The notes beneath the pieces are model-generated. The model was not told where the DNA came from, did not search any database, and saw nothing but the letters and a program-made list of their open reading frames with translations. Positions 35,522 to 44,508 of a stretch of DNA of 64,000 nt are shown here, in pieces. How positions within the stretch are numbered: position 1 is the first letter of the stretch; each line of letters begins with the position of its first letter. The position numbers and the translations under genes are program-made. Source of the stretch: Bifidobacterium primatium. GTDB lineage: Bacteria > Actinomycetota > Actinomycetes > Actinomycetales > Bifidobacteriaceae. The DNA is taken from assembly GCF_002802875.1 (NCBI RefSeq), contig NZ_PEBI01000002.1, forward strand, positions 323,353-387,352, given 5' to 3'.

Positions 35522-36367
35522 ATGGGTGGAAATGTGAACGGAAACGGACGTGGAAACGTGGGGAGGGGTGCGAACGTCATCGTGGTGACGGGTGCGTCGA
35601 GCGGCATGGGACGCGAGTTCGTGCAGCAGATCGCCTACTGGGCGGCGGTCGGGCGCATCGGGGCCGACGAGATATGGGTGATCGCGCGACGGGAGAAGCG
35701 ATTGCGTGAGCTTGCGGGCGGCGCGCCGGTGAAGGTGCGGCCGTTGGCGCTCGACCTCGCCGACGCCGACGACCTCGAAGCGTATCGCCAGCTACTCGCC
35801 GAGGAGCGGCCGAACATCGTGATGCTCGCCAACTGCGCCGGCTTCGGCAAAATGGACCACTTCGAAAACGTGCCGCTTTCCGACGAGCTCGCCATGGTGG
35901 ACCTCAACATCAAGGCGCCTCTCGCCATGGTCTCGCACAGTCTGCCGTACATGCGCGCCGGTGCAAGAATCATGAACCTGTGCTCCATCAGCGGATTCCT
36001 GCCGTGCCCGTACATCAACGTGTATGCGGCAACGAAGGCGTTCATGGTCAGCTGGTCGCGGGCGCTCGGCCGCGAGCTCGCCCACCGCGGCATCAAGGTG
36101 ACGGCCGCATGCCCGTACTGGGTGCGCACCGAATTCTTCGACCGGGCGCAGCCGAAGACGGGGGAGCGGCGGCCGTTCCACAACTTCGTCGGCATCATGG
36201 ACGCGCGCGCTGTGGTGCGGAACATCATCGAGGATACGTTCCGTGGACGTGCGCTGTCGCTGCCGGGCTGGCCGGCCAAGACGATTTTCGCGGCGACGAG
36301 GCTGCTGCCGGTGCGGACTCTCATGTGGTCGCAGCTGCGTCTACAGGGGCTGGACGGACGGCCATAG
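35522..36367 (+). CDS. Short-chain dehydrogenase/reductase
   Basis: 281 residues from the ATG at 35522, chosen for the AGGAGG five bases upstream; longer starts at 35441 and 35492 add only a low-complexity lead. The Rossmann cofactor motif is TGASSGMG, the structural NAG motif appears as NCAG, and the catalytic Ser and Tyr-Lys lie in CSISGFLPCPYINVYAATK. The substrate is unknown. The C-terminal part (FAATRLLPVRTLMWSQLRLQGL) is amphipathic, as in SDRs acting near membranes on fatty or lipid substrates, which is only suggestive. A small hairpin follows. Confidence 0.88.
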   Translation: MGGNVNGNGRGNVGRGANVIVVTGASSGMGREFVQQIAYWAAVGRIGADEIWVIARREKRLRELAGGAPVKVRPLALDLADADDLEAYRQLLAEERPNIVMLANCAGFGKMDHFENVPLSDELAMVDLNIKAPLAMVSHSLPYMRAGARIMNLCSISGFLPCPYINVYAATKAFMVSWSRALGRELAHRGIKVTAACPYWVRTEFFDRAQPKTGERRPFHNFVGIMDARAVVRNIIEDTFRGRALSLPGWPAKTIFAATRLLPVRTLMWSQLRLQGLDGRP

Positions 36368-36373
36368 CGCGCC

Positions 36374-36393
36374 TCCTCCCTCGTCGGAGGGAG
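36374..36393 (+). terminator. Short hairpin after the SDR gene
   Basis: CCTCCCTC (36374-36381) is complementary to GAGGGAGG (36386-36393) around GTCG. There is no T-run, so this is a weak candidate. The rest of the 273-base gap to the aminotransferase gene holds no recognisable gene; it probably carries that gene's promoter. Confidence 0.4.
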
Positions 36394-36640
36394 GCTGATT
36401 GATATGGACTATATGTCTACTGCAAATCATCTCATTGGACTAAATGGCTTCTCGGTGTCATCTTGGGGACACATAAACGCGGTCGCGAGGAAACACGGCG
36501 AACTTAGACTCCGTTCTAGATTGCACAGCAAGGCGGTCGCCGAACGTCGCGGATGAACGATATCCGGCAACCTGCAAGCGCGTGATCGAACGAACACCTG
36601 CATCGACGTGGAACGCACGTCATAGCGGAAGGAGCATGAG

Positions 36641-37867
36641 ATGAAGCTTGCGGATACGGGTCTCACCCAGGACGAGCTCAAGGGCCTCGTGAAGAAGTAC
36701 ATGATCGAGACGTACGAGCGTTACGATTTCGTCGCCGAACGCGCCGAAGGCATGTACATCTACGATCCGGACGGCAACGCCTACCTTGATTTCTACGGCG
36801 GCATCGCCGTGAACAACGCCGGCAACTGCAACCCGAAGGTCGTGGCCGCCGTGCGCGACCAGGTGGGCGACATCATGCACACCTTCAACTACCCATACAC
36901 CATCCCGCAGGCACTGCTCGCCAAGAAGGTGTGCGACCTTGCCGGATTCGACAAGATCTTCTACCAGAACTCCGGCACCGAGGCCAACGAGGTGGCCATC
37001 AAGCTCGCCCGCAAGTACGGCATCGACCACTTCGGCCCCCACAAGTACGAGATCCTCTCCGCGCTGCATTCCTTCCACGGCCGCACCTTCGGCGCACTGG
37101 CCGCCACCGGCCAGCCCGGATCCCTCGCCCAGGACGGCTTCGGCCAGATGACCCCCGGCTTCGCCTACGCCGAATTCAACAACCTCGACGACTTCAAGGC
37201 CAAGATCACCGACAACACCATCGCCATCATGGTCGAGCCCGTGCAGGGCGAGGGCGGCGTGCACCCGGCCACGCAGGAGTTCCTCGAAGGCCTGCGCAAG
37301 CTGTGCGACGACAACGGACTGCTGCTCATCTTCGACGAGGTCCAGACCGGCTGGGGCCGCACCGGCTCCCTGTTCGCTTGGCAGGGCTACGGCGTCGAGC
37401 CCGACATCTTCACCATGGCCAAGGGTCTCGGCGGCGGCGTCCCGATTGGCGCCATGGTCACCAAGGACCCGATCGCCGCGTCCCTGACCCCCGGAACCCA
37501 CGGCACCACGTTCGGCGGCTCCCCGATGTGCACCGCCGCCGCGCTCGCCGAGGTCGACGAGATCGTCAGCCGCAAGCTGCCGGAGAACGCCGCCAAGATG
37601 GGCGAATACTTCATCGAACAGGGCAAGAGCCTGCCGCACATCAAGGAATCCCGCGGCCGTGGCCTGCTCGTCGGCTTCGAGTTCGACGGCACCGTCAACG
37701 CCGTCGACGTCAAGCACGCCGCCCTCAAGCGCGGACTGCTCACCACCGCCATCGGCGACAGCATCATCCGCTGCATCCCGCCGCTGATCGTCACCAAGAA
37801 GCAGATCGACGAAGCGATCGAGATCCTCACCGACTCCGTGAACGCCGTCGCCGCCGGCAAGGAGTGA
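36641..37867 (+). CDS. Class III PLP-dependent aminotransferase
   Basis: 408 residues with GGAAGGAG before the ATG. The family motifs are intact: NSGTEANEVAIKLAR (phosphate binding), SFHGRTFGALAATGQ, EPVQGEGGV, DEVQTGWGRTG and the PLP lysine Lys261 in MAKGLGGGVPIGA. The family includes acetylornithine and 4-aminobutyrate aminotransferases. Motif style and length resemble ArgD-like enzymes, but it stands away from arg genes, so the amino donor cannot be named. An interspersed palindromic repeat follows and may terminate it. Confidence 0.88.
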   Translation: MKLADTGLTQDELKGLVKKYMIETYERYDFVAERAEGMYIYDPDGNAYLDFYGGIAVNNAGNCNPKVVAAVRDQVGDIMHTFNYPYTIPQALLAKKVCDLAGFDKIFYQNSGTEANEVAIKLARKYGIDHFGPHKYEILSALHSFHGRTFGALAATGQPGSLAQDGFGQMTPGFAYAEFNNLDDFKAKITDNTIAIMVEPVQGEGGVHPATQEFLEGLRKLCDDNGLLLIFDEVQTGWGRTGSLFAWQGYGVEPDIFTMAKGLGGGVPIGAMVTKDPIAASLTPGTHGTTFGGSPMCTAAALAEVDEIVSRKLPENAAKMGEYFIEQGKSLPHIKESRGRGLLVGFEFDGTVNAVDVKHAALKRGLLTTAIGDSIIRCIPPLIVTKKQIDEAIEILTDSVNAVAAGKE

Positions 37868-37893
37868 CATCCGTCGGAGATGGCCCGGGGTCA

Positions 37894-37945
37894 ACTCCCC
37901 TCAGTCGGCTTCGCCGACAGCTCCCCTCAATCATGAGGGGAGCCA
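37894..37945 (-). repeat. Interspersed palindromic repeat, copy C
   Basis: On the minus strand: TGGCTCCCCTC, spacer ATGATT, GAGGGGAGCTG, then TCGGCGAAGCCGA and CTGAGGGGAG. It matches copy B nearly base for base outside the spacer. It sits just after the aminotransferase gene and is followed by TTTTA, so it could serve as its terminator. Confidence 0.75.
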
Positions 37946-37997
37946 TTTTATGAATACCGACGTCCTCTGACCGAGGGAGCTATTTTATGAATACCGA
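37945..37997. repeat. Short direct repeat beside palindromic repeat C
   Basis: ATTTTATGAATACCGA occurs at 37945-37960 and again at 37982-37997, and related GACCGAGGG / AACCGAGGG segments follow each. It looks like a ~37-base tandem duplication created next to the palindromic element. Confidence 0.6.
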
Positions 37998-38092
37998 TGA
38001 GTAACCGAGGGGAGGGCGTTCCCCTGGATTATTTCCATCGGCTCTTCTATGCTGGAAACCGCGGCGACGATGCCGCAGATCGAAGGGATACC

Positions 38093-39235
38093 ATGCTCAA
38101 GTTTTCCATACCGCAGAACATCATCGTCGACTACGGCGGAGTAAGCCGGCTCGGCACCTACGCCGCCGAGCTCAACATGACCAACGTGCTCATCATCGCC
38201 GACCCGTTCCTCGCCGAGGCGCCGCTCGCCAAGCAGGCCACGGCATCGCTCGACGAGGCCGGCATCAGGCACGCCATGTTCACCGACGTCAAGCCCAACC
38301 CGACCGCAGTTTGCGTGGACGAAGCCGCCAAGCTGTTCAAGAGCGGCGAATGCGACTCCATCATCGCCATCGGCGGCGGCTCCTCGCTCGACGTGGCCAA
38401 GGCCGTCGGCGTGGTCGTCAAGTACGGCGGCGAAATCGGCGACTACGAGGGCATGAACACCGTGCCCGGCCCCATCGTGCCGTTCATCGCCATTCCCACC
38501 ACCGCCGGCACCGGCAGCGAGGTCACCTCGTTCTCCGTCATCACCGACGAGGCCCGCAACTACAAGCTCACCGTCGGCTCCAAGCTGCTGCTGCCCGCCT
38601 ACGCCATCCTCGACCCAGGCGTGCTCGCCACCGTCCCGGCCCGCGTGGCCGCCGCCTGCGGCACCGACGCCATGGTCCACGCCATCGAATCGTTCACCAA
38701 CACCGTGGACTCCACGTTTTCCGGCATGTACTCGCTCGAGGCGCTGCGCCTCATCGGCAAATACCTCAAGCGCTTCTACGCCCGACGCGACGACGCCGAG
38801 GCCGCGCGTGGCATGATGGTCGCCGCCACCATGGCCGGCATCGCCTTCGAATCCACCCGACTCGGACTCGTGCACGCCATGAGCCACCCCATCTCCGCGT
38901 TCTTCCATGTGGCGCACGGCGAGGCCAACGGCCTGCTGCTGCCCAGTGTGCTGGAATTCAACGCGCTCGCCGACAAGGGCCAGTACGAGCTCATGCACGA
39001 GGCGTTGTTCCCCGACGTCGAATACTACGAGCCGGAGGACTTCATCAACGAGATTCGCTCGCTGCTTGAATCCATCGGCATCCCCGATTCACTGGAGGCC
39101 GCCGGCGTCGACCGCGAGTCGTTCCCCGCTGTCGTCGAGCAGATGACTCGGGACGCCATGGCATCCGGCAACATCGCGGTCAATCCGCGCGCCGTCACCC
39201 CGAAGGATGTGGAGGCGATCTATCGAGCACTGTGA
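38093..39235 (+). CDS. Iron-containing alcohol dehydrogenase (FucO-like)
   Basis: 380 residues from the ATG at 38093, with GAAGGGA upstream; the earlier open frame runs through repeat DNA. NAD binding is shown by IIAIGGGSSLDVAKA and FIAIPTTAGTGSE. The metal ligands correspond to Asp192 and His196 (GTDAMVHAIES), His261 and His275 (HAMSHPISAFFHVAHG). Relatives reduce lactaldehyde, 1,3-diols, butanal or 4-hydroxybutyrate. The upstream aminotransferase might supply an aldehyde, but no pathway can be fixed. Confidence 0.9.
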   Translation: MLKFSIPQNIIVDYGGVSRLGTYAAELNMTNVLIIADPFLAEAPLAKQATASLDEAGIRHAMFTDVKPNPTAVCVDEAAKLFKSGECDSIIAIGGGSSLDVAKAVGVVVKYGGEIGDYEGMNTVPGPIVPFIAIPTTAGTGSEVTSFSVITDEARNYKLTVGSKLLLPAYAILDPGVLATVPARVAAACGTDAMVHAIESFTNTVDSTFSGMYSLEALRLIGKYLKRFYARRDDAEAARGMMVAATMAGIAFESTRLGLVHAMSHPISAFFHVAHGEANGLLLPSVLEFNALADKGQYELMHEALFPDVEYYEPEDFINEIRSLLESIGIPDSLEAAGVDRESFPAVVEQMTRDAMASGNIAVNPRAVTPKDVEAIYRAL

Positions 39236-39251
39236 TTTCTCTTTGTGATTG

Positions 39252-39332
39252 ACGGCGATCGTTCCTCTCTGTGATCGCCGTGTTGTGGGAACTGGAGCGC
39301 CGCGAACGACCGTATCGGTCGCCGCGGCGCTC
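39252..39332. terminator. Two hairpins between convergent genes
   Basis: ACGGCGATC/GATCGCCGT (39252-39260 with 39273-39281) and a longer GAGCGCCGCG/CGCGGCGCTC stem (39295-39304 with 39323-39332) with a nested GACCG/CGGTC. The first is placed to end the alcohol dehydrogenase transcript, the second the GH127 transcript from the other strand. Neither has a strong T-run. Confidence 0.5.
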
Positions 39333-39344
39333 CGTGTATTCGTT

Positions 39345-41870
39345 TCAGGCTTTCTCGTCGATACGGAAATACAACTGGTATGGCACATCGGCCGGAATTC
39401 GTGCGATGGGTTCGAATCGCGGGGAATCGCCATACTCGGCCATCACGTATGGTCCCCAGGTGATCGCCGCCGTGCCGGCGTCGTCCGGTGTGCGGACGAT
39501 GCCTATACCAATGGGGAATCGAATGTCGATGTCGGTCATCGACGTGCCGGACGGGCGTTTCATGGGAAACACCAGCTCATGCGTGGAGGCGTCGTATTCC
39601 ACAATGCCGTATTCCACAATGCCGTATTCGGCGGTGTCGTGATTGCAGCCGGCATGGCGTCCGACATCGACCGGGCAGCCGTTGACGGCGACGACGATGC
39701 CGGTGACATCGGGGCCGCCGCCGCGCGGCTGTTCCGGATGTCGGTCGTCGTGGCCGTCGAAATCGGGAAATGCGCGGCCAAGCGCCCACCATGGCACGCG
39801 GACGCGCAGCGTCGCAGCCGCCAACCGGTCGATATGGATATGGATGATGTTCGGCGTCTCGTCGGCCGCGTCGATACGCATGACGATGCCGTCGTCCGGA
39901 GCATCGACGTTCATGGACTCCAGCAGCTGGATATGCACGGCGTCCGATCGGTCGTCGATAAGCACCGCGCCCTCGCCGGCACGGAAGTGGACCTCAAGAC
40001 CGGTGCCGTGGCAGCAGGTGTTGCCGTCGATGTCGAACGACCTGCGGCCGTCCTCGCACGTCGGCAGGAAATACGTGCTGCCGCCGTTCGGTGCCGAACT
40101 GTCGATGGATGCGGCGATATGGTTGCGCAGCGCCAGCTCGATGTAGTCGCCGTACTCGGGGGAGAGGACGTCTCCGTGCCGCCGCAGCCCGTCGGCGAGC
40201 TTGAGCAGATTGTAGGTGGCGCAGGTCTCGGCCGTATCGTCGGCCAGAGATCCGGCGACGACGTTCGGCGTGCGGAACATCTCGCCCTGTCCCGTTCCGC
40301 CGATCGCATACAGATGCGATGAAACGACCTCGTGCCAGAAACGTTCCGCCGCCTGAAGATACATGTTTCCGGTTCGTCGGTCGATGACGTGAATTCCTGA
40401 TTGTTCTGCCAGTGCAAGATATCCGATGGCCTGGGGGATGTGCTGGTTCGCGTGCATCCCGTCCAATGCGTCCACATGCTGCCGCAGGGGTTCGAGCAGA
40501 CGGTCGTTGTCGAAATAGCGGGCGGTCGTGAGGAACCGTTCGGCACCGCAATGTTTGCCATGGTGGTCGCTGTCGTCATCGTTGTCGTCGCCGCTGCCGC
40601 CGCCGCGCTCGCCGACGATGGCGGCGAGACGCGCCAGCGCCTCGTTCATGCCGCCGAATTCGCCGGCGATATACGTGCTCCACATGCGTTGACGATGCTC
40701 CGGAGTCAGCCGTCCAAGACGGTCGGCCACCCATCGGCCGATGCCTTCGGCTATCGGCAGTGCCTGCGTCGCACCGGCCTCATAGGCGTCGATGAGGCCG
40801 GCGAGAATCTTATGCAGTGTGTAGTACGGTGCCCACACGTCGGGATAGGGCACGAGACGTTCCAGATCGTCGAACTGGCATTCGTCGTAGGCGCTGAGAA
40901 AACCGGGACGGCAACCGGACCGTTTCGCGAACGCCCGCTGCACTTCGGCAAGGCCGTCGACGAGATGGTCGAGTTTGCCGCGGATTCCGGCGTCACCGGT
41001 CGCCTGCACGCACAGCGCGTAGGCGGAGAGCACATGCCCGGTGGTGTGGCCGCGCAGCAGGCAATCCGGCGAATCCCAGCCGGTCATCGGCTGCGCGTCG
41101 CACGTATCGATGCCGGCCGCCTGACGGAAGGCGTAGAGCAGCCGGTCGTCGTCCAGCGAACGCAGATACTCCAGACGGAGACGCTGATCGCGGCCGATGA
41201 CCGAATCCGCGTCGAAGCGGATGGCGGTGAGAGGAACGTTGCGAAGCGTCGGCTTTAACTTCATGGAATCGGCGTTGGTGTCATCGTTGCCGCCCGAGCC
41301 GTTGTCTCCCATGGCATCGTCCGCAGAATCTTCGGCGCTTCCGGAATGCTCCGATTCGACGTCGATGACCGCCGTTACGGGGAACGACGGTTCGGTGCCG
41401 GTATGGCCGGTGACGACGGTCCGGCCCGGAGCCGGCCGAACGACGGCTTCGGCATCGGGCCAGACCAACGGCACGGCGATGGCGCCGATATCGGTGATCG
41501 CCGCTCTCCATGAGGGCAGACGAACATGCAAGGGTGCTGTGCGGCCGTCATCGGCGACACATCGTCGCATGATTGGAGGCACGGAGCGGATGGCGGCCGT
41601 ATACGGCTGCTGCACCACGGTGACGGCGAAATCGCGCGTCACGGTGTCGCCGTCGTTCGTGACCGTGGCGGTGAGCGTGACCTTGCGGTCGCCTCGGCCG
41701 AACACCGGACGATGCACGCGGCCGGTGGAATCCAGCCAGCGATCGTCCGACGATTGCCAGGCGATACGGGAGCCATGCCGGCCCGTCGACGGCAGGTCGA
41801 GATCGAACTCCACGGTGGCGAGATTGCCGAGCGTGATGGCGTCGGCGTCGGATTGTGCGGTAGCGGTCAT
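39345..41870 (-). CDS. GH127-family beta-L-arabinofuranosidase
   Basis: 841 residues on the minus strand. The N-terminal ~90 residues look like an atrophied bacterial Ig domain (FDLDLPSTGRHGSRIAWQSSDDRWLDSTGRV). The (alpha/alpha)6 catalytic region begins near residue 210 (RLRLEYLRSLDDDRLLYAFR), with HTTGHVLSAYALCVQATGD and YAIGGTGQGEMF. Zinc and catalytic residues correspond to Glu548 and Cys550 (DTAETCATYN) and Cys619/Cys620 (NTCCHGTGLE). There is no signal peptide, so it acts inside on imported arabino-oligosaccharides. A His/Asp/Gly-rich insert lies near residue 430. It follows the GH36 gene by nine bases in one operon. Confidence 0.88.
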   Translation of the reverse strand: MTATAQSDADAITLGNLATVEFDLDLPSTGRHGSRIAWQSSDDRWLDSTGRVHRPVFGRGDRKVTLTATVTNDGDTVTRDFAVTVVQQPYTAAIRSVPPIMRRCVADDGRTAPLHVRLPSWRAAITDIGAIAVPLVWPDAEAVVRPAPGRTVVTGHTGTEPSFPVTAVIDVESEHSGSAEDSADDAMGDNGSGGNDDTNADSMKLKPTLRNVPLTAIRFDADSVIGRDQRLRLEYLRSLDDDRLLYAFRQAAGIDTCDAQPMTGWDSPDCLLRGHTTGHVLSAYALCVQATGDAGIRGKLDHLVDGLAEVQRAFAKRSGCRPGFLSAYDECQFDDLERLVPYPDVWAPYYTLHKILAGLIDAYEAGATQALPIAEGIGRWVADRLGRLTPEHRQRMWSTYIAGEFGGMNEALARLAAIVGERGGGSGDDNDDDSDHHGKHCGAERFLTTARYFDNDRLLEPLRQHVDALDGMHANQHIPQAIGYLALAEQSGIHVIDRRTGNMYLQAAERFWHEVVSSHLYAIGGTGQGEMFRTPNVVAGSLADDTAETCATYNLLKLADGLRRHGDVLSPEYGDYIELALRNHIAASIDSSAPNGGSTYFLPTCEDGRRSFDIDGNTCCHGTGLEVHFRAGEGAVLIDDRSDAVHIQLLESMNVDAPDDGIVMRIDAADETPNIIHIHIDRLAAATLRVRVPWWALGRAFPDFDGHDDRHPEQPRGGGPDVTGIVVAVNGCPVDVGRHAGCNHDTAEYGIVEYGIVEYDASTHELVFPMKRPSGTSMTDIDIRFPIGIGIVRTPDDAGTAAITWGPYVMAEYGDSPRFEPIARIPADVPYQLYFRIDEKA
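39594..39629. repeat. 15-bp tandem repeat inside the GH127 gene
   Basis: GTATTCCACAATGCC occurs twice in tandem (39594-39608, 39609-39623), and GTATTC starts a third. On the coding strand it gives the repeated peptide GIVEYGIVEY. The unit is a multiple of three, so copy changes keep the frame. Confidence 0.75.
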
Positions 41871-41879
41871 GAAGCGTCC

Positions 41880-44228
41880 TTAGAGGGAGGTGTTGGCGGT
41901 GGGGATGGCGGTGAGGATGAAGATGCGGGAGAAGCCGTCGCCGGGGAGCGGGCTGCGGCCCCAAGTGGCGGTGGTGCGGTCGGTCAACGGCAGTCCGGCG
42001 CGCATGAGCTCGTCGCCGTATCGCGGCCGCCACGGCGTGAACCCCCTGCCGGCCATGGCCGTGTCATCCGCGTCGGCGACCGTCGTGTCGATCTCCGTCA
42101 CGGCATACCGCACATCGTCCTGCAGGCCGGCGAGCCTCAGCCACGGCACCGGCGCGTTCACACCGGTCAGCGCCCGGTACCAGCCAACGACGGCCATCCG
42201 TCCATCATCGGCGACCATCATCCATGCGGCGTCGGCGGCATCGAAGCCGGGACGCCGGTCGAACGGGCTGCGCAGACGCCAGAACGTGCCGGTCCTCATC
42301 AGCGGGCCCAGCCATTTCGCCCATGCGATCTGCCGGCGGATGCGTTTGCGCTCGTCTTCATCGAGCACGGTCGGGTCGAGCTCGTAGCCGAACGCGCCGA
42401 ACAACGCCACATCGCCGCACATCTTCAACGACAGCCGTCGTCCCGTCTCCTCGTTGGGAATGGCCGAAACATGGTTTGAACACGCGCCGACCGGATACAG
42501 CATCGACGTGCCGTATTGAATCTTCACGCGTTCGAGCGCGTCAGTGTCGTCGGAGATCCACGCTTGCGGCGCGGTCGCCAACGTACCGGCGTCCACGCGT
42601 GCGCCGCCGCTCGCGCACGATTCGATGAAAAGGTTCGGGAACCGTGCGGCAAGGCCATGCAGCAGTTGGTAATAGCCCAGAGCATGCCGATGGAACACCT
42701 CGCCCTGCCGGTCGGGTGGCAAAGCCCGTGAATACGCCTCGGACAGCGAACGGTTCATATCCCATTTGACGTAGTCCACGCCGATTCGCCCGATGGCGTT
42801 CCCCATCGCCTGCAACAGGTAATCGACGACCTCCGGACGGGTCATGTCGAGCACGTACTGGCATCGTTGCACACCCAGCGAACGCAACGGCAGTCGCGGG
42901 TCGCCGAGCACCCAGTCGGGATGCCGGTGGAACAGGTCGCTGTCTTCGCTGATCATCTCCGGCTCGAACCACAATCCGAATCCCATACCCATGTCGTGCA
43001 CGGCGTCGGCAAGCGACTTCAGGCCGTTCGGGAACTTGCGCCGGTCGGCGAACCAGTCGCCCAGCGACGAATCCGCGCGGTCGCGATGGCCGAACCATCC
43101 GTCGTCCACGACCAGCATCTCCATGCCGAGGTCCTTCGCCGAACGGGCCATGGCCGTCAACGAGGCCTCGTCCATATCCATATGCACGGCCTCCCATGTG
43201 TTGACGACGATGGGGGAGCGGCGCGTATTCCACGGAGAACGGATGAGATTGCGCCGATACAGCGCGTGCAGCGTCTGGCTCAGGCCGTTGAGGCCTGTGC
43301 GACTGCAGGCGATGATGGCCTCGGGCGTCCGGAACGTCCCGCCCGGCGCAAGCCGCCATGAGAACGTTTCCGGATTGATGCCGATGCGCAATCGTGTGCG
43401 GGCGTACGAATCCACGAACACGGAGGCGTCGAAATTGCCGCTGTATACGAGCGTGGCGGCGACGGACTCGCCCTGCATCTCGTCGGCGTTCGGCCGAGCG
43501 AGCGCGATGTACGGGCTGGCATGCTGGCTGCTGTGGCCGCGGATGGACGATACGCCCTGCAGTCCGGTGCGCAGCGGTGCGCGTTCGACGTGCGTCTCGC
43601 GCGCCCACGCGCCGGTGAGCGTGATCATGTCCCAGTCGGCGTCGGGCAGGTCGAGGCTGGCGCTATAGGCGGCCTCGACGGTCTGCGGCAGGTGCGAGAG
43701 GTTCCTGATGCGTACGCTGCGCGCCACGACGGGAAGGCCTCGGAACATCGTCTCCGACAACGTGACCTTCAGGCCGAAGGATGCGTCGACAAGGTCGATC
43801 TCCAGCGTCTCGCAGTCGGCTTGCCCGGATTCTTCGACGTTGTCGGTTGCGATGTTGGCGAACGTGGACGGCAGGCCGTCGAGCGAAACCTTGCCGTGAA
43901 CGATGCGATATGTTTCGTATGCGAGTTTCACGGCCTGCGATCCCGCCGCGTTGCGAACGGACAGCGCACAGGGGCGAAGGTCGGACGAACCGGCCTGCGG
44001 ATACTCGCGGCGTATCTGCTCGAGGGAGATGCCCGGATGGTCGGCGTCGACCTGCATGGTGTCGCGGACGTCGAGTTCCTGCAGGTCGGAGAAATCCATC
44101 CGGTCATGAATCGCTGAACCGAAGTACAACGTATTGAGGTCGCCATTGGGAAGCACCTGTATGACATGGCTGATAAGGCCATTGGTCATATGGAACCGCA
44201 TATCATGCGTAATCAGTTGTATTTCCAA
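41880..44228 (-). CDS. GH36 alpha-galactosidase
   Basis: 782 residues on the minus strand, the size of tetrameric bacterial GH36 enzymes. The N-terminal beta-sandwich is followed by the catalytic barrel (NTWEAVHMDMDEASLTAMARSAKDLGMEMLVVDDGWFGHR). The nucleophile is Asp490 in VKWDMNR and the acid/base is about Asp560 in SDDTDALER; GLWFEPEMI is also typical. No signal peptide, so it should hydrolyse imported raffinose-type or melibiose-type sugars in the cytoplasm. It is the first gene of a two-gene operon with GH127 and is divergent from the oligopeptide importer. Confidence 0.93.
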   Translation of the reverse strand: MEIQLITHDMRFHMTNGLISHVIQVLPNGDLNTLYFGSAIHDRMDFSDLQELDVRDTMQVDADHPGISLEQIRREYPQAGSSDLRPCALSVRNAAGSQAVKLAYETYRIVHGKVSLDGLPSTFANIATDNVEESGQADCETLEIDLVDASFGLKVTLSETMFRGLPVVARSVRIRNLSHLPQTVEAAYSASLDLPDADWDMITLTGAWARETHVERAPLRTGLQGVSSIRGHSSQHASPYIALARPNADEMQGESVAATLVYSGNFDASVFVDSYARTRLRIGINPETFSWRLAPGGTFRTPEAIIACSRTGLNGLSQTLHALYRRNLIRSPWNTRRSPIVVNTWEAVHMDMDEASLTAMARSAKDLGMEMLVVDDGWFGHRDRADSSLGDWFADRRKFPNGLKSLADAVHDMGMGFGLWFEPEMISEDSDLFHRHPDWVLGDPRLPLRSLGVQRCQYVLDMTRPEVVDYLLQAMGNAIGRIGVDYVKWDMNRSLSEAYSRALPPDRQGEVFHRHALGYYQLLHGLAARFPNLFIESCASGGARVDAGTLATAPQAWISDDTDALERVKIQYGTSMLYPVGACSNHVSAIPNEETGRRLSLKMCGDVALFGAFGYELDPTVLDEDERKRIRRQIAWAKWLGPLMRTGTFWRLRSPFDRRPGFDAADAAWMMVADDGRMAVVGWYRALTGVNAPVPWLRLAGLQDDVRYAVTEIDTTVADADDTAMAGRGFTPWRPRYGDELMRAGLPLTDRTTATWGRSPLPGDGFSRIFILTAIPTANTSL

Positions 44229-44508
44229 GCTTTTGCACCCCCTGTCGGGAAGCTTTGAACGGAGTGCCTACGTTACCATCGCCAACGTTTCGGCAAAGTG
44301 CGATTCATGTAACGACAAGACTCAAGACTAGACCATAGTTCATCTTCGTTTTACATATTGGCAAATCTTATGGCGAATTCAAACCGTTATATGGACATCA
44401 ACATCTCCACCAACGGAAATGCCGGACCGGTGTCATCGCGGTCCATATCTCCGGCGTCTCAGCCATTCCCACATATTGCGAAACGCCGTTCACAGAGAGG
44501 AAAATACG
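44229..44508. other. Divergent control region, GH36 versus oligopeptide importer
   Basis: 280 bases between divergent starts, with no supportable gene. It is more AT-rich than the genes on either side, especially 44300-44380. A CGTT-n9-AACG dyad lies near 44271-44292. No local regulator gene was found. An AGAGAGG site (44494-44500) precedes the binding-protein gene. Confidence 0.4.

Noticed and set aside
36640-37867. Naming the aminotransferase gabT or argD
   Set aside because: Motifs fit class III aminotransferases generally; no neighbouring gab or arg genes decide the substrate.
44260-44300. LacI-type operator in the GH36/importer gap
   Set aside because: The CGTT...AACG symmetry is weak, does not match a bifidobacterial LacI operator that I can name, and no LacI-family gene lies nearby.
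44325-44345. Possible third copy of the regulator palindrome (ACCATAGTTCATC)
   Set aside because: Only the right half resembles the core CATCAACTATAGTTGATG, and with a mismatch; the left half is unrelated.
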